From: Sphingobium abikonense NBRC 16140
Lineage (GTDB): Bacteria > Pseudomonadota > Alphaproteobacteria > Sphingomonadales > Sphingomonadaceae
Length of the DNA stretch: 64,000 nt
Reading direction: 5' to 3'
Assembly: GCF_001598335.1 (NCBI RefSeq)
Contig: NZ_BCYT01000006.1
Span: 1-64,000, forward strand
Part shown: positions 17,906 to 27,378 of the stretch, in pieces
How the letters are laid out: the number at the start of each line of letters is the position of its first letter
How positions within the stretch are numbered: position 1 is the stretch's first letter
The notes under the pieces: model-generated
Told to the model about the DNA's origin: nothing
Seen by the model: the letters and a program-made list of their open reading frames with translations, nothing else
Database searches by the model: none
Position numbers and translations under genes: made by a program

Positions 17906-17974
17906 GACGGCATTCTCCCTTTCGCACCCCTTTTAGCAAAGGCGATGGCGGCGGGATAGCGAAACGCTGCGCCC

Positions 17975-18724
17975 TTAGAGCGTGAGGCCCACGCGTGCGA
18001 TCAGGGTCGCGCCGGCATGGGCGCTGTCGGGCGCGTCGATGTCGGTATCGGCATAGCGCAGGCCCGCCGACCAGCGGCCGCGATACCAGTCGAGCGCGAC
18101 GCCATGATCCCAATAATCGCCAGCCGGACGCAGGCGCGCGGCGCGTAAGGGATCGCGCGTGTCGCCCGACGATCGGCCTACATGGCCTGATAGTGTAAGC
18201 GGGGTTCCGGGGATGCCGACCGCCGCGCCGGAGGAGAGATAGAGATTGTCGCCGCCGATGCCGGACTGGCGCGGGGCGTAGCGCGCGCCCAGGTCCAGGC
18301 TGGCTGGCCCAAGCGAAAAGCCGGCGATTGCGCCCATTTCTCCATAGCCCCAGCCATCGCCACTATCGGCCGCCCCGGGGAAGATATGATAGCGGCCCTC
18401 GGCCGTCAGGCGAAGGCCGCCCAGTTGCCGGGCATAGGTGCCACCCAGGTCGAGGACGGCGTCAGCGCCGCCATGGCGGTCGCTGCCCCAGAGCGTCGTT
18501 GCCGCGCCGTCGAGGCTGAGCCCCGGCGCGACCGGCACCGACACACTGCCGCGCAGCACGGGATCGCCGTCGCTCCAGCTGAGGCCGCGACGGCGTTCGT
18601 CGCTCGCCGCCTCCAGCGTGATGGTGGGGCCGGCGGCATATTGGGCGGCGGCCGGAGCGACATGGCCGGCAAGCAGTAATGCCCCCAGCCATGTCGTACG
18701 AGTGAGAAAGTCAGTTCGAGGCAA
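17975..18724 (-). CDS. Predicted outer-membrane/porin-like protein (TorF-like)
   Basis: About 249 residues if started at TTG 18724, giving MPRTDFLTRTTWLGALLLAG and a signal peptide ending HVAPAAAQ. The mature part is rich in short alternating strands with Gly and aromatics (DGWGYGEMGAIAGFSLG, WSAGLRYADTDIDAP). It closes with Leu after VGLT, as beta-barrel proteins often end in a hydrophobic residue. It resembles the TorF family of putative porins. Its start lies inside the end of the upstream gene, suggesting translational coupling. Confidence 0.7.
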   Translation of the reverse strand: MPRTDFLTRTTWLGALLLAGHVAPAAAQYAAGPTITLEAASDERRRGLSWSDGDPVLRGSVSVPVAPGLSLDGAATTLWGSDRHGGADAVLDLGGTYARQLGGLRLTAEGRYHIFPGAADSGDGWGYGEMGAIAGFSLGPASLDLGARYAPRQSGIGGDNLYLSSGAAVGIPGTPLTLSGHVGRSSGDTRDPLRAARLRPAGDYWDHGVALDWYRGRWSAGLRYADTDIDAPDSAHAGATLIARVGLTL

Positions 18725-19118
18725 GATTGCGTACCGAGTCCAGTTCAGCCAGCAGGACGCCGTGATCGGCCTTTGCCGCCGCGACAAGATGCGCCTCTAT
18801 CTTTTCGCGATGATTGGCAAGGGCTTGTTCGGCGGGATTGCGGCCGGGCGTGCATGCGCCCGCTTCGCTGCCCGACAAGGTCTGGTCGGTGGCGATGGTG
18901 CGGGCGAGTGCCGGGCCATGGTCCAGCCGGCGATCGACAATGATCGTCGCGCTCCAGCGGCATCGCTGCATATCCATGCGATTGGGGGTCTTCGCGCCGA
19001 CCGTCTTGCTGCGCATGTCGGCGCGGGCGGTGTAGGTGGCCGTGATCGGCTGGCCATGATGCTGCACCGTGACGCTGTGGGTCGCGGCTGCGGCCGCTAG
19101 GGCGAGAATGATGCTCAT
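18711..19118 (-). CDS. Hypothetical exported protein
   Basis: 135 residues. The N-terminus MSIILALAAAAATHSVTVQH looks like a short signal peptide. The rest has two Cys residues (MQRCRW and GACTPG) that could form a disulphide in the periplasm. It also has a charged helical C-terminus, AEQALANHREKIEAHLVAAAK. I do not recognise a family. It overlaps the porin-like gene by 14 bases, so the two probably act together. Confidence 0.6.
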   Translation of the reverse strand: MSIILALAAAAATHSVTVQHHGQPITATYTARADMRSKTVGAKTPNRMDMQRCRWSATIIVDRRLDHGPALARTIATDQTLSGSEAGACTPGRNPAEQALANHREKIEAHLVAAAKADHGVLLAELDSVRNLASN

Positions 19119-19275
19119 GCGTGTCTCCTGCTTTGAACGCCGCGCTTTTGCGCGCGGTCGTCACCGCAGATATAGGAAAGCCCTGTTGCTGCTCTTTTGC
19201 CGGATCATGAAGAAGGGCGACCGGTTGATGGGAGCGGTAAGGGCGGGGCTGATACCTTGCGTCGTCCCTGGCAGC

Positions 19276-19304
19276 AAAAAAGGCGACCCTCGCGGGCCGC
19301 CTTT
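19276..19304 (-). terminator. Terminator of clpA
   Basis: On the minus strand AAAGGCGGCCC and GGGTCGCCTTT pair with one mismatch around a four-base loop, followed by a T-run. It begins 23 bases after the clpA stop. Confidence 0.88.
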
Positions 19305-19326
19305 CTCTTTCACTTGGCAAGGATGC

Positions 19327-21657
19327 TTATTTGGTGCCGGCGGGGGCCTTGGCCTTGCCGCCCTTCTTGCCCTTTTTGGGGGCGGCGGGGGTGATTTCGA
19401 AGGCCAGGGCTTCGACGCCGTCGCTGTCCTTCATATGGACATGGACTTCGCCGCCATGGACCAGCTTGCCGAACAGCAGTTCCTCGGCGAGCGGCTGCTT
19501 GATCTTTTCCTGCATCAAACGGCCCATCGGGCGCGCGCCATAGAGCTTGTCATAGCCCTTCTTCGTGAGCCACGCCTTGGCGTCATCGTCCAGCGTGATG
19601 TGGACGTCGCGGTCGGCCAGTTGCAGCTCCAGCTGGAGCACGAACTTGTCGATGACGCGCGCGACGATTTCGGGCGGCAGATAGCCGAAGGGCACGATGG
19701 CATCGAGGCGATTGCGGAATTCAGGCGTGAAGAGCTTCTTCACCGCATCTTCCTGCACATCGTCGCGAGTCAGCTCGCCAAAGCCGATCGATTCCTTCGC
19801 CATGTCCGACGCACCGGCATTGGTGGTCATGATGAGGATGGTGTTGCGGAAATCGACGGTCTTGCCGTGATGATCGGTCAGGCGGCCATTGTCCATCACC
19901 TGAAGCAGGATGTTGAACAGGTCGGGATGCGCCTTTTCAATTTCGTCGAGCAGCAGCACGCTGTGCGGATTCTGGTCGACCGCGTCCGTCAGGAGGCCAC
20001 CCTGGTCATAGCCGACATAGCCCGGAGGCGCGCCGATCAGGCGGCTGACCGAATGGCGTTCCATATATTCGGACATGTCGAACCGCTGGAGTGGGATGCC
20101 GAGCAGCGTCGCGAGCTGGCGCGCCACCTCCGTCTTGCCGACGCCGGTAGGGCCGGAGAAAAGATAGTTGCCGATCGGCTTGTCAGGATCGCGCAGGCCC
20201 GCGCGCGACAGCTTGATCGCGGACGACAGAACCTCGATCGCTTTATCCTGACCAAAGACCACGCGCTTGAGGTCCGTGGTCAGCGATTCCAGCACGCTCT
20301 TGTCGTCGGACGACACCGTCTTGGGCGGAATGCGCGCCATGGTGGCGATGACTTGCTCGATCTCCTTGGGCGTGATCGTCTTCTTGCGCTTGGACGGCAC
20401 GACCAGCATCTGCATCGCGCCAACCTCGTCGATGACGTCGATCGCCTTGTCGGGCAGCTTGCGATCGTTGATGTAACGCGCTGAAAGCTCGACCGCCGCC
20501 TTGATCGCGTCGGGGGTATATTTAACGCTGTGATGCTCCTCGAACGCCGACCGCAGGCCCGCGAGGATCTTGATCGTGTCGTCGATCGTGGGTTCGTTGA
20601 CGTCGATCTTCTGGAACCGGCGCAGCAGCGCGCGGTCCTTTTCGAAATGATTGCGGAATTCCTTGTAGGTGGTCGACCCGATGCAACGGATCGTGCCGCC
20701 CGACAGAGCGGGTTTCAGCAGGTTGGACGCATCCATCGCGCCGCCGCTGGTCGCGCCCGCGCCGATGACGGTGTGAATCTCGTCAATGAACAGCACCGCA
20801 TGCGGCATTTTTTCCAGTTCGGTGACGACGGCCTTCAGCCGTTCCTCGAAATCGCCGCGATAGCGGGTGCCGGCCAGCAACGCGCCCATGTCGAGCGAAT
20901 AGATGACCGCTTCCTTGAGCACGTCGGGCACGTCGCCTTCGACGATCTTGCGCGCCAGCCCCTCCGCGATCGCGGTCTTGCCCACGCCCGGATCGCCGAC
21001 ATAGAGCGGATTATTCTTCGACCGGCGGCAGAGGATCTGCACGGTGCGGTCCACCTCGGCCGACCGGCCGATCAGCGGGTCGACCTTGCCCCGGTCCGCC
21101 TTCTCATTGAGGTTGACGGTGAACTGATCGAGCGCACTGTCCTTCTTGCTCTTGCCGTCCTGCACCTTCTTTTCCTCCTCGGCGGCGCCCTTCGTCTCCT
21201 GACGCTCGGGTGTCGGCGTGCCCTTGCCGACGCCGTGGCTGATGTAGCTGACGGCGTCGAGACGGCTCATATCCTGCTGTTGCAGGAAATAGACGGCATA
21301 GGATTCGCGCTCGGAAAACAGCGCGACCAGCACATTGGCGCCGGTCACTTCATCCTTGCCGGAGGATTGGACATGCAGGATGGCGCGCTGCACGACGCGC
21401 TGGAAACCGCTGGTGGGGGATGGGTCGGACGACCCTTCGACCTTAAGGCTGTCCAGTTCGGTATCGAGATAATGGGTGACGGCGTCGCCCAGTTCGCCCA
21501 ATTCCACGCCGCACGCCTGCATCACTTTCGACGCATGTTCATCGTCGATCAGCGCGAGCAGCAGATGCTCCAGCGTCGCATATTCGTGCCGGCGTTCCGA
21601 CGCGTGCGTCAGCGCGTTGTGCAGGGTGGTTTCAAGGGCGGCTGCGAAAGAAGGCAT
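19327..21657 (-). CDS. clpA: ATP-dependent Clp protease ATP-binding subunit ClpA
   Basis: 776 residues from ATG 21657 (MPSFAAALETTLHNALTHA). The N-domain covers about 1-140. The two AAA+ modules have Walker A motifs GDPGVGKTAIAEG and GPTGVGKTEVARQ. An IGF tripeptide (KESIGFGEL) in the second module is the ClpP-docking loop. A Lys/Ala/Pro-rich tail follows. ClpA unfolds substrates, including N-degron proteins delivered by ClpS, for ClpP. clpS is often adjacent in alphaproteobacteria but was not found beside it here. Confidence 0.97.
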   Translation of the reverse strand: MPSFAAALETTLHNALTHASERRHEYATLEHLLLALIDDEHASKVMQACGVELGELGDAVTHYLDTELDSLKVEGSSDPSPTSGFQRVVQRAILHVQSSGKDEVTGANVLVALFSERESYAVYFLQQQDMSRLDAVSYISHGVGKGTPTPERQETKGAAEEEKKVQDGKSKKDSALDQFTVNLNEKADRGKVDPLIGRSAEVDRTVQILCRRSKNNPLYVGDPGVGKTAIAEGLARKIVEGDVPDVLKEAVIYSLDMGALLAGTRYRGDFEERLKAVVTELEKMPHAVLFIDEIHTVIGAGATSGGAMDASNLLKPALSGGTIRCIGSTTYKEFRNHFEKDRALLRRFQKIDVNEPTIDDTIKILAGLRSAFEEHHSVKYTPDAIKAAVELSARYINDRKLPDKAIDVIDEVGAMQMLVVPSKRKKTITPKEIEQVIATMARIPPKTVSSDDKSVLESLTTDLKRVVFGQDKAIEVLSSAIKLSRAGLRDPDKPIGNYLFSGPTGVGKTEVARQLATLLGIPLQRFDMSEYMERHSVSRLIGAPPGYVGYDQGGLLTDAVDQNPHSVLLLDEIEKAHPDLFNILLQVMDNGRLTDHHGKTVDFRNTILIMTTNAGASDMAKESIGFGELTRDDVQEDAVKKLFTPEFRNRLDAIVPFGYLPPEIVARVIDKFVLQLELQLADRDVHITLDDDAKAWLTKKGYDKLYGARPMGRLMQEKIKQPLAEELLFGKLVHGGEVHVHMKDSDGVEALAFEITPAAPKKGKKGGKAKAPAGTK

Positions 21658-21813
21658 GTCTGTTCTACTCCATGCTCCCTGTGACGGGAGCGTCATCGAA
21701 CCCCATGTCGGCATTGCTCGACGCTGGATCAAGGCGCGACCCCCGACCAGCGGAATTGCCAGACTGCCCTAGCCCGAAGAAGCCCTGAAGGGCGCTGGGG
21801 GCGGGGCGTCGGT

Positions 21814-22035
21814 TCATCGCTTGAATAGCGCCTCGGCACTTGCCTTATGGTTAACGGCGCTATCCTTGTGGCGTCTGGTCCGTTCGATCTCCGCCTCCAG
21901 CGAAGCGATGCGGCTGTCCAGTTCGCTCATGGACAATGGCCCCAGATCCTGTTTGATCAGGCGGGCCAGCGGATCATCGCCCTTGCGTGGCAGATCGTCA
22001 TCCAAGTCCATGTCGACAATGTTGACCCTTGGCAT
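21814..22035 (-). CDS. DUF1192 family protein
   Basis: 73 residues from ATG 22035. PRKGDDPLARLIKQDLGPLS and SELDSRIASLEAEIERTRRH are the DUF1192 pattern, the second being a short coiled coil. The function is unknown. It is divergent from the quinone oxidoreductase gene, with about 80 bases between the starts, a pairing common in alphaproteobacteria. Confidence 0.85.
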   Translation of the reverse strand: MPRVNIVDMDLDDDLPRKGDDPLARLIKQDLGPLSMSELDSRIASLEAEIERTRRHKDSAVNHKASAEALFKR

Positions 22036-22116
22036 CAGTCTGTCAATAAGGGCGCCGCAACGGCCGGCCGATTTCGGGCTGCTGACGGATATAAGCCACA
22101 AGCGGGGGACAGCGAG

Positions 22117-23121
22117 ATGGCGGACGGTTATTCCATTCCGGCGGAGATGACGGCGATCGGCATCGCCGCGCCGGGCGGGCCAGAGGCCTTGGTGGCGCAG
22201 CGCCGCCCGGTGCCGGCGCCAGGGGAGGGCGAAGTGCTGATCCGGGTCGCCGCCGCCGGGGTCAACCGCCCCGACGTTCTGCAACGGCAGGGCAAATATC
22301 CCCCGCCGCCGGGCGCTTCGGACATTCCGGGACTGGAGGTTTCGGGCACCATTGTCGCGGCGGGCGACGGCGCGGACCAGCTGATCGGGCAGAAGGTGTG
22401 CGCGCTGCTGGCGGGCGGGGGCTATGCCGAATATGCGGTCGCGCCGGCGGGTCAGTGCCTGCCGGTTCCGCAAGGCTATGACCTAGTGGAGGCCGCCGCG
22501 CTGCCGGAGACGCTGTTTACGGTATGGACCAATTTGTTCGAGCGCGCCTATGCCGCGCCCGGCGACACGGTGCTGGTGCATGGCGGCACCAGCGGCATCG
22601 GCACCATGGCGATCAGCCTGTGCCGCCTGTTCGACGTCAGCATCATCGTTACCTGCGGCAGCGACGACAAATGCGCCCAGGCGCTGGAATGGGGCGCGAC
22701 CCATGCGGTGAATTACAAGACGCAGGACTTTGTCGCGGAGGTGAAGCGCATCACCGACGGCAAGGGCTGCCAGGCGGTGCTCGACATGGTCGGCGGCGAT
22801 TATGTGGCGCGCAATCTCGATTGCCTGGCGGAAGACGGCCGCCATGTGTCTATCGCGGTGCTGGGCGGGGCGAAGGCGGAAATCTTCATTCCGCAAATCA
22901 TGCAACGCCGCTTGACATTGACCGCGTCGACGCTGCGCGCGCGATCGGTGGGGTTCAAGAGCCTGGTCGCGGACGAGCTCGTCCGCACGGTCTGGCCCTT
23001 TGTTGCCGAAGGGCGGCTGCGCCCGGCGATGGACCAGCGATTCGACATGGCGGACGCGGCCAAGGCCCATGCCCGCATGGATTCGGGCGCGCATTTCGGG
23101 AAGATCGTGCTGACGATGTAA
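22117..23121 (+). CDS. NAD(P)H-quinone oxidoreductase (zinc-independent MDR, PIG3-like)
   Basis: 334 residues from ATG 22117. The N-terminal GroES-like domain (VAAAGVNRPDVLQRQGKY) and the Rossmann domain with VHGGTSGIGTMA, at about residue 150, are those of the quinone-oxidoreductase branch of medium-chain dehydrogenases. The catalytic zinc ligands of alcohol dehydrogenases are missing. It probably reduces quinones or enones with NADPH. It converges with radC. Confidence 0.92.
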   Translation: MADGYSIPAEMTAIGIAAPGGPEALVAQRRPVPAPGEGEVLIRVAAAGVNRPDVLQRQGKYPPPPGASDIPGLEVSGTIVAAGDGADQLIGQKVCALLAGGGYAEYAVAPAGQCLPVPQGYDLVEAAALPETLFTVWTNLFERAYAAPGDTVLVHGGTSGIGTMAISLCRLFDVSIIVTCGSDDKCAQALEWGATHAVNYKTQDFVAEVKRITDGKGCQAVLDMVGGDYVARNLDCLAEDGRHVSIAVLGGAKAEIFIPQIMQRRLTLTASTLRARSVGFKSLVADELVRTVWPFVAEGRLRPAMDQRFDMADAAKAHARMDSGAHFGKIVLTM

Positions 23122-23136
23122 GGCGCGGGGCCGGCG

Positions 23137-23832
23137 CTAGAGCAGCCCCTTGGCGCGCAGGCTGACATGGCCTTGGCCCGCGATGATGACATGATCGTGG
23201 ACGCTGATATTGAGCCGCTTGCCCGCGTCGATGATCTGACGGGTGACGTCTATATCCTGCCGGCTGGGCGACGGGTCGCCGGACGGGTGATTATGGACAA
23301 GGATGAGCGCCGCTGACCCCAGGTCAATGGCGCGGCGGATGACTTCGCGGGTATAGATCGCCGCCTGGTCGATCGATCCGTCGCCCATATGATCGTCGCG
23401 GATCAGCATGTTGCGGCTGTTGAGATGCAGCACGCGCACCCTTTCCACCCCCAGATGGGCCATGTCGGCGCGCAGATAGTCGAGCAGCGCCTGCCAGTTG
23501 GAGAGTACCGGCCGAGCCGCCACGTCGTTGCGCAGCATCCGCAGGGCGGTGGCCTGCACGATCTTGATCGCCGCGACGCTGGTGTCGCCCATGCCCGGCA
23601 CGCGGGCGATCGCCTGCCAGTCGGCCGTCATCAGGCCGCCAATGCCGCCAAATTCGCGCAACAGCAGTTTAGCCAGCGGCTTGGTGTCGCGGCGCGGGAT
23701 GGCGAGCGCCAGCAAATATTCGATCAGTTCATGATCCAGCAGCGCCTCGCCGCCCGCATCAGCCAGTTTCTGCCGCAGCCGGGCGCGGTGTCCGGCCCCG
23801 TCATGCGTGGCTTTCGCATCCTGTTCGGCCAA
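23137..23832 (-). CDS. radC: RadC family JAMM-domain protein
   Basis: 231 residues from TTG 23832, supported by GGGGACAGGA just upstream; a longer version could start at TTG 23889. A helix-hairpin-helix segment (IARVPGMGDTSVAAIK) precedes the JAB1/MPN-like metal site HNHPSGDPSPSRQD near the C-terminus. RadC is named for a supposed DNA-repair role, but its true activity is unproven. The gene converges with the quinone oxidoreductase, separated by 15 bases. Confidence 0.92.
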   Translation of the reverse strand: MAEQDAKATHDGAGHRARLRQKLADAGGEALLDHELIEYLLALAIPRRDTKPLAKLLLREFGGIGGLMTADWQAIARVPGMGDTSVAAIKIVQATALRMLRNDVAARPVLSNWQALLDYLRADMAHLGVERVRVLHLNSRNMLIRDDHMGDGSIDQAAIYTREVIRRAIDLGSAALILVHNHPSGDPSPSRQDIDVTRQIIDAGKRLNISVHDHVIIAGQGHVSLRAKGLL

Positions 23833-23914
23833 ATTCCTGTCCCCTGAACCTGTGGGCAAGACGCTATGCGTTGCGGAATCGCGGGGCAAGGATATTTAGG
23901 AGCGGCGGGACGTT

Positions 23915-26900
23915 ATGATCCCGTTACGGATTATCAGTGTCGCAGCGAAGCCGGGGTTGGCCATAGGCATGGAAGAAGAAGACGGCGAAGAAGCGGTTCG
24001 CCGGGCATGGCTGCGCTGGCTGGGCGTGGGCACGGGGTCGCTGGCGTTGCTGCTGGTTGGCCTGTGGACGCAGCGCGCGCCGATCGCCGAAAATTTCGTC
24101 ACGCGCGAACTTAACCGGCGTGGCGTGCAGGCGCGCTATGACCTGGTCGATGTTGGCCTACGCACGCAGCGGATCGAAAATATCGTGCTGGGCGATCCTG
24201 CCCGGCCCGACCTTACCGCGCGATGGGTGGAGGTGGACATCGCCTTTGCCGGCGTGACGCCCATGGTGGCCGCCGTCAGGGCAGGCGGCGTTCGGCTGCG
24301 CGGATCGCTGCATGACGGCGTGCTGAAACTGGGCGAGCTGGACCAGTTTCGCGATCCCAATTCGACGGCGCCGTTCAGCCTGCCCGACATCAAGGTGGCG
24401 CTGAACGATGCGCGCATGACGCTGGATACCGATGTCGGCCCGGTCGGCATGGAAATTGACGGTGCGGGCAATCTCCAGTCAGGCTTCCAGGGGCAGTTGG
24501 CGGCGGCCATGCCCCGCGCGGCGATGGCGGGATGCGCGCTCACCATGATGCGTGCGTCGCTCGACATCGCGATGGACGGCGGCAAGCCGAGGCTGGCCGG
24601 GCCAGTCACCGCCGATGCGCTGGCCTGCCCGGATGCCGACGCGGCGCTGGCGCAACCGGCCGGGCGCATCGACCTGACTCTGGGACAGGCGCTGGATCGC
24701 TGGAGCGGGCGCGCTGACATGTCGGGCAAGGCGCTGCGCGGCGCGGGCGTGGTGCTGGCCTCGCCCAGGGCGCGGGTCGATTTTGACGGCAGCGCCGCGC
24801 GGACGAGCGGGCAGATGCGGCTGGATGCGACGGGGTTGAGCGGGCGCGGCGCGCTGCTGGGCCGCACATCGCTGGCCGGGCAATGGGCGATCGGTCCGGA
24901 AACCCGGTTTCAGGGACAGCTGAACGGCGACAATCTGAGACTGCCGGGGCGCAATCCGCTGACCGGTTTGCGCAGCGGGGCGGCGGGCACGCCAGTCGCG
25001 CCGCTGGCGGCGAAGCTGGCGGACGCGGTGGAGCGCGCGGGTGCGGGCAACCGCATCAGCACGACCTTGGCGCTGGTGCAGAAAGGGGGCGTCGGCAGCC
25101 TGGCGATCACCGATGCCGCCCTTGACGCGCGCAGCGGCGCGCGTGTCGCCATAGCGCAGGGCGGGCAGATGACGATAGCCTGGCCGGGCAAGGCGGCGGG
25201 CGTCGACTGGGCGCTGGATGGCGCGATCACGGCGGATGGGGGCGGCCTGCCCCGCGCGGCGCTGCGTCTGGCGCGGCGGCCGGGCGGCGGCTTTGGCGGC
25301 GAATTGTTCGTCGATCCCTATGCCGCGGGCGATGCGCGGCTGGCGCTCGACCGGGTGCGCTTCACCGCCGATGCCAATGGCGCGACCCGGTTCCGCACCG
25401 CGATACGACTGGACGGGCCGCTGCCCGATGGACGGCTGCGCGGCCTCAGCCTGCCGATCACCGGCCGGATCGCCGCCAATGGCGCGGTGTCGGTCAATCC
25501 CGATTGCGTGCCGCTGTCGCTGGTGGAAGCACGTTATGGCAATTTTGCCCTGGGGCAGACGCGCCAGACACTGTGTCCGGTGGGTGGCGCCATGATCGCC
25601 ATGGGGCCTGCGGGCGTGTCTGGTGGCGTCGCGATCAGGCAGGTCGATCTGACCGGGCGCAGCGGCGGCAGTCCGATGCGGCTGACCGCCGATGACGCGC
25701 GCGTGCTGCTGGGCAAGTCGGGCTTTGCGCTCGCCAATCCGGCGCTGACGATCGGGCCGCAGGACGCCCCTGTGCGCCTGACCGCCGCCGCCATGGATGG
25801 CGCGATGACCAAGAATGGCTTTGCCGGCACGCTTAAAGAGGCGGGCGGCCAGATCGGCACGGTCCCGCTGATCGTCGAACAGGGCGCGGGCGAGTGGCGT
25901 TTCGCGGACGGGACGCTCAGCCTTAAAGCGGCGATGACGGTGCGCGATTCGCAGGCGCAGGCGCGCTTCAAACCGATGTCGGTGCCCGACTTCAAGCTGG
26001 CGCTGAAGGACGGGCGGATCGCCGCCACCGGCACGCTGACCGCGCCGGGCAAGGGCGCGCGGGTCGCGACCGTCGACATCGCGCATGACCTGAGCCGGGG
26101 CACGGGCCATGCGGATCTGAACGTGCCCGACCTGACGTTCGACGCGGCTCTGCAACCCGAAGATCTGACGCCGCTGACGCTGGGCGTCGTCGCCAATGTG
26201 CGCGCCAGGGTGACGGGCGACGGGCGGATCGACTGGACCGGGGACAAGGTGACGAGCACCGGCACCTTCCGCACGGACGATGCCAATCTGGCCGCGGCCT
26301 TCGGCCCGGTCGAGGGGCTGAGCGGGGCAATTCGCTTCACCGACCTTATCGGCCTGGTGACGGCGTCTGGCCAGCAAGTGACGATCAAGTCGGTCAACCC
26401 GGGTGTCGAGGTGCGCGACGGCGTCGTACGCTACCGGCTGGAGGCGGGACAGAAAGTGCGGATCGAAGGGGGCGGCTGGCCTTTTTCCGGCGGGCAGCTC
26501 GTGCTCTTGCCGACGACGATGGATTTCAGCGCCGATGTCGACCGCTACATGACGTTTCGGGTGATCGGGCTGGACGCGGGCGCGTTCATCCAGGCGATGG
26601 AGCTGGATAATGTTTCGGCGACCGGCACGTTCGACGGGATCATGCCGTTGATCTTCAATTCCAAGGGCGGCCGTGTGGCGGGCGGGGTGCTGGTCGCGCG
26701 GCAGTCGGGCATGGAGCCGCTGCTGATGCCCGAAGGCGTGTTGCCGACCATCCCGTGCGATCCCACGAAGATCGGCGGGACTTTATCCTATGTCGGGCCG
26801 GTGTCGAACGAGGATATCGGCGTCATGGGCAAGGTCGCCTTCGACGCGCTCAAGAATCTGCAATATAAGTGCCTGACCATCCTGATGGACGGCGCGCTGG

Positions 26901-27190
26901 ATGGCGAGATGGTGACGAATGTCGTGTTCAACGGCGTCAACCGCGACCGGTTGGGCGCGGCGCCGGGTGGACTGGCGCGCAATTTCATCGGCTTACCCTT
27001 CATCTTCAACGTGAAGATCGCCGCACCCTTCCGGGGCCTGTTGAGCACGGCGCAATCCTTCATCGACCCGTCCAGCCTGGTGCAGGGCGAAATCGCCAAG
27101 CAGGCGCAGGAAAAGATGCGGGACGAAGGCGCGCAACCCCTTGCGGTTCAGCCTCTGGAAAGCGACAAGGCGATAAACAGGGAACCGTAA
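23915..27190 (+). CDS. ydbH: YdbH-family AsmA-like envelope protein
   Basis: 1091 residues. One membrane helix lies near residues 33-50 (VGTGSLALLLVGLW) and a very long, strand-rich, Gly/Asp-rich periplasmic part follows. Its C-terminal GGRVAGGVLVARQSGMEPLL and QMSF-like segments match the YdbH/AsmA group. E. coli YdbH, with TamB and YhdP, carries phospholipids to the outer membrane. The next two genes are the partners YnbE and YdbL. ATG 23969 is an alternative start. The stop overlaps the ynbE start by one base. Confidence 0.9.
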   Translation: MIPLRIISVAAKPGLAIGMEEEDGEEAVRRAWLRWLGVGTGSLALLLVGLWTQRAPIAENFVTRELNRRGVQARYDLVDVGLRTQRIENIVLGDPARPDLTARWVEVDIAFAGVTPMVAAVRAGGVRLRGSLHDGVLKLGELDQFRDPNSTAPFSLPDIKVALNDARMTLDTDVGPVGMEIDGAGNLQSGFQGQLAAAMPRAAMAGCALTMMRASLDIAMDGGKPRLAGPVTADALACPDADAALAQPAGRIDLTLGQALDRWSGRADMSGKALRGAGVVLASPRARVDFDGSAARTSGQMRLDATGLSGRGALLGRTSLAGQWAIGPETRFQGQLNGDNLRLPGRNPLTGLRSGAAGTPVAPLAAKLADAVERAGAGNRISTTLALVQKGGVGSLAITDAALDARSGARVAIAQGGQMTIAWPGKAAGVDWALDGAITADGGGLPRAALRLARRPGGGFGGELFVDPYAAGDARLALDRVRFTADANGATRFRTAIRLDGPLPDGRLRGLSLPITGRIAANGAVSVNPDCVPLSLVEARYGNFALGQTRQTLCPVGGAMIAMGPAGVSGGVAIRQVDLTGRSGGSPMRLTADDARVLLGKSGFALANPALTIGPQDAPVRLTAAAMDGAMTKNGFAGTLKEAGGQIGTVPLIVEQGAGEWRFADGTLSLKAAMTVRDSQAQARFKPMSVPDFKLALKDGRIAATGTLTAPGKGARVATVDIAHDLSRGTGHADLNVPDLTFDAALQPEDLTPLTLGVVANVRARVTGDGRIDWTGDKVTSTGTFRTDDANLAAAFGPVEGLSGAIRFTDLIGLVTASGQQVTIKSVNPGVEVRDGVVRYRLEAGQKVRIEGGGWPFSGGQLVLLPTTMDFSADVDRYMTFRVIGLDAGAFIQAMELDNVSATGTFDGIMPLIFNSKGGRVAGGVLVARQSGMEPLLMPEGVLPTIPCDPTKIGGTLSYVGPVSNEDIGVMGKVAFDALKNLQYKCLTILMDGALDGEMVTNVVFNGVNRDRLGAAPGGLARNFIGLPFIFNVKIAAPFRGLLSTAQSFIDPSSLVQGEIAKQAQEKMRDEGAQPLAVQPLESDKAINREP

Positions 27191-27378
27191 TGAAGACAAA
27201 GAGCATAATGATGGTCGGCCTTGCCGGCGCGGCGCTGGGGGGGTGCATTCAGGTGAAGGCCCCGGACAAGCCGATCGAAATCAACCTGAACGTCAAGGTG
27301 CAGCAGGAAGTCGTGGTGAAGCTGCAACGCGATGCGCAGGACCTTATCCAGAATAATCCGGAGTTGTTCCCGCAATGA
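27190..27378 (+). CDS. ynbE: YnbE family lipoprotein
   Basis: 62 residues. A signal peptide ending LAGAALGGC supplies a lipobox, and KPIEINLNVKVQQEVVVKL is the YnbE core. In E. coli the outer-membrane lipoprotein YnbE binds the end of YdbH to complete the lipid bridge. It sits between ydbH and ydbL, overlapping both (one and four bases). Confidence 0.92.
   Translation: MKTKSIMMVGLAGAALGGCIQVKAPDKPIEINLNVKVQQEVVVKLQRDAQDLIQNNPELFPQ

Noticed and set aside
21658-21813. Heat-shock (RpoH) promoter before clpA
   Set aside because: A CTTGAT is present, but no well-spaced CCATnT-like -10 follows, so it was not annotated.
24479-26377. Minus-strand open frame of 632 codons opposite ydbH
   Set aside because: Composition is typical of an antisense shadow (Arg/Gln/Ala/His), with no motif, and the plus-strand frame is a recognisable YdbH.
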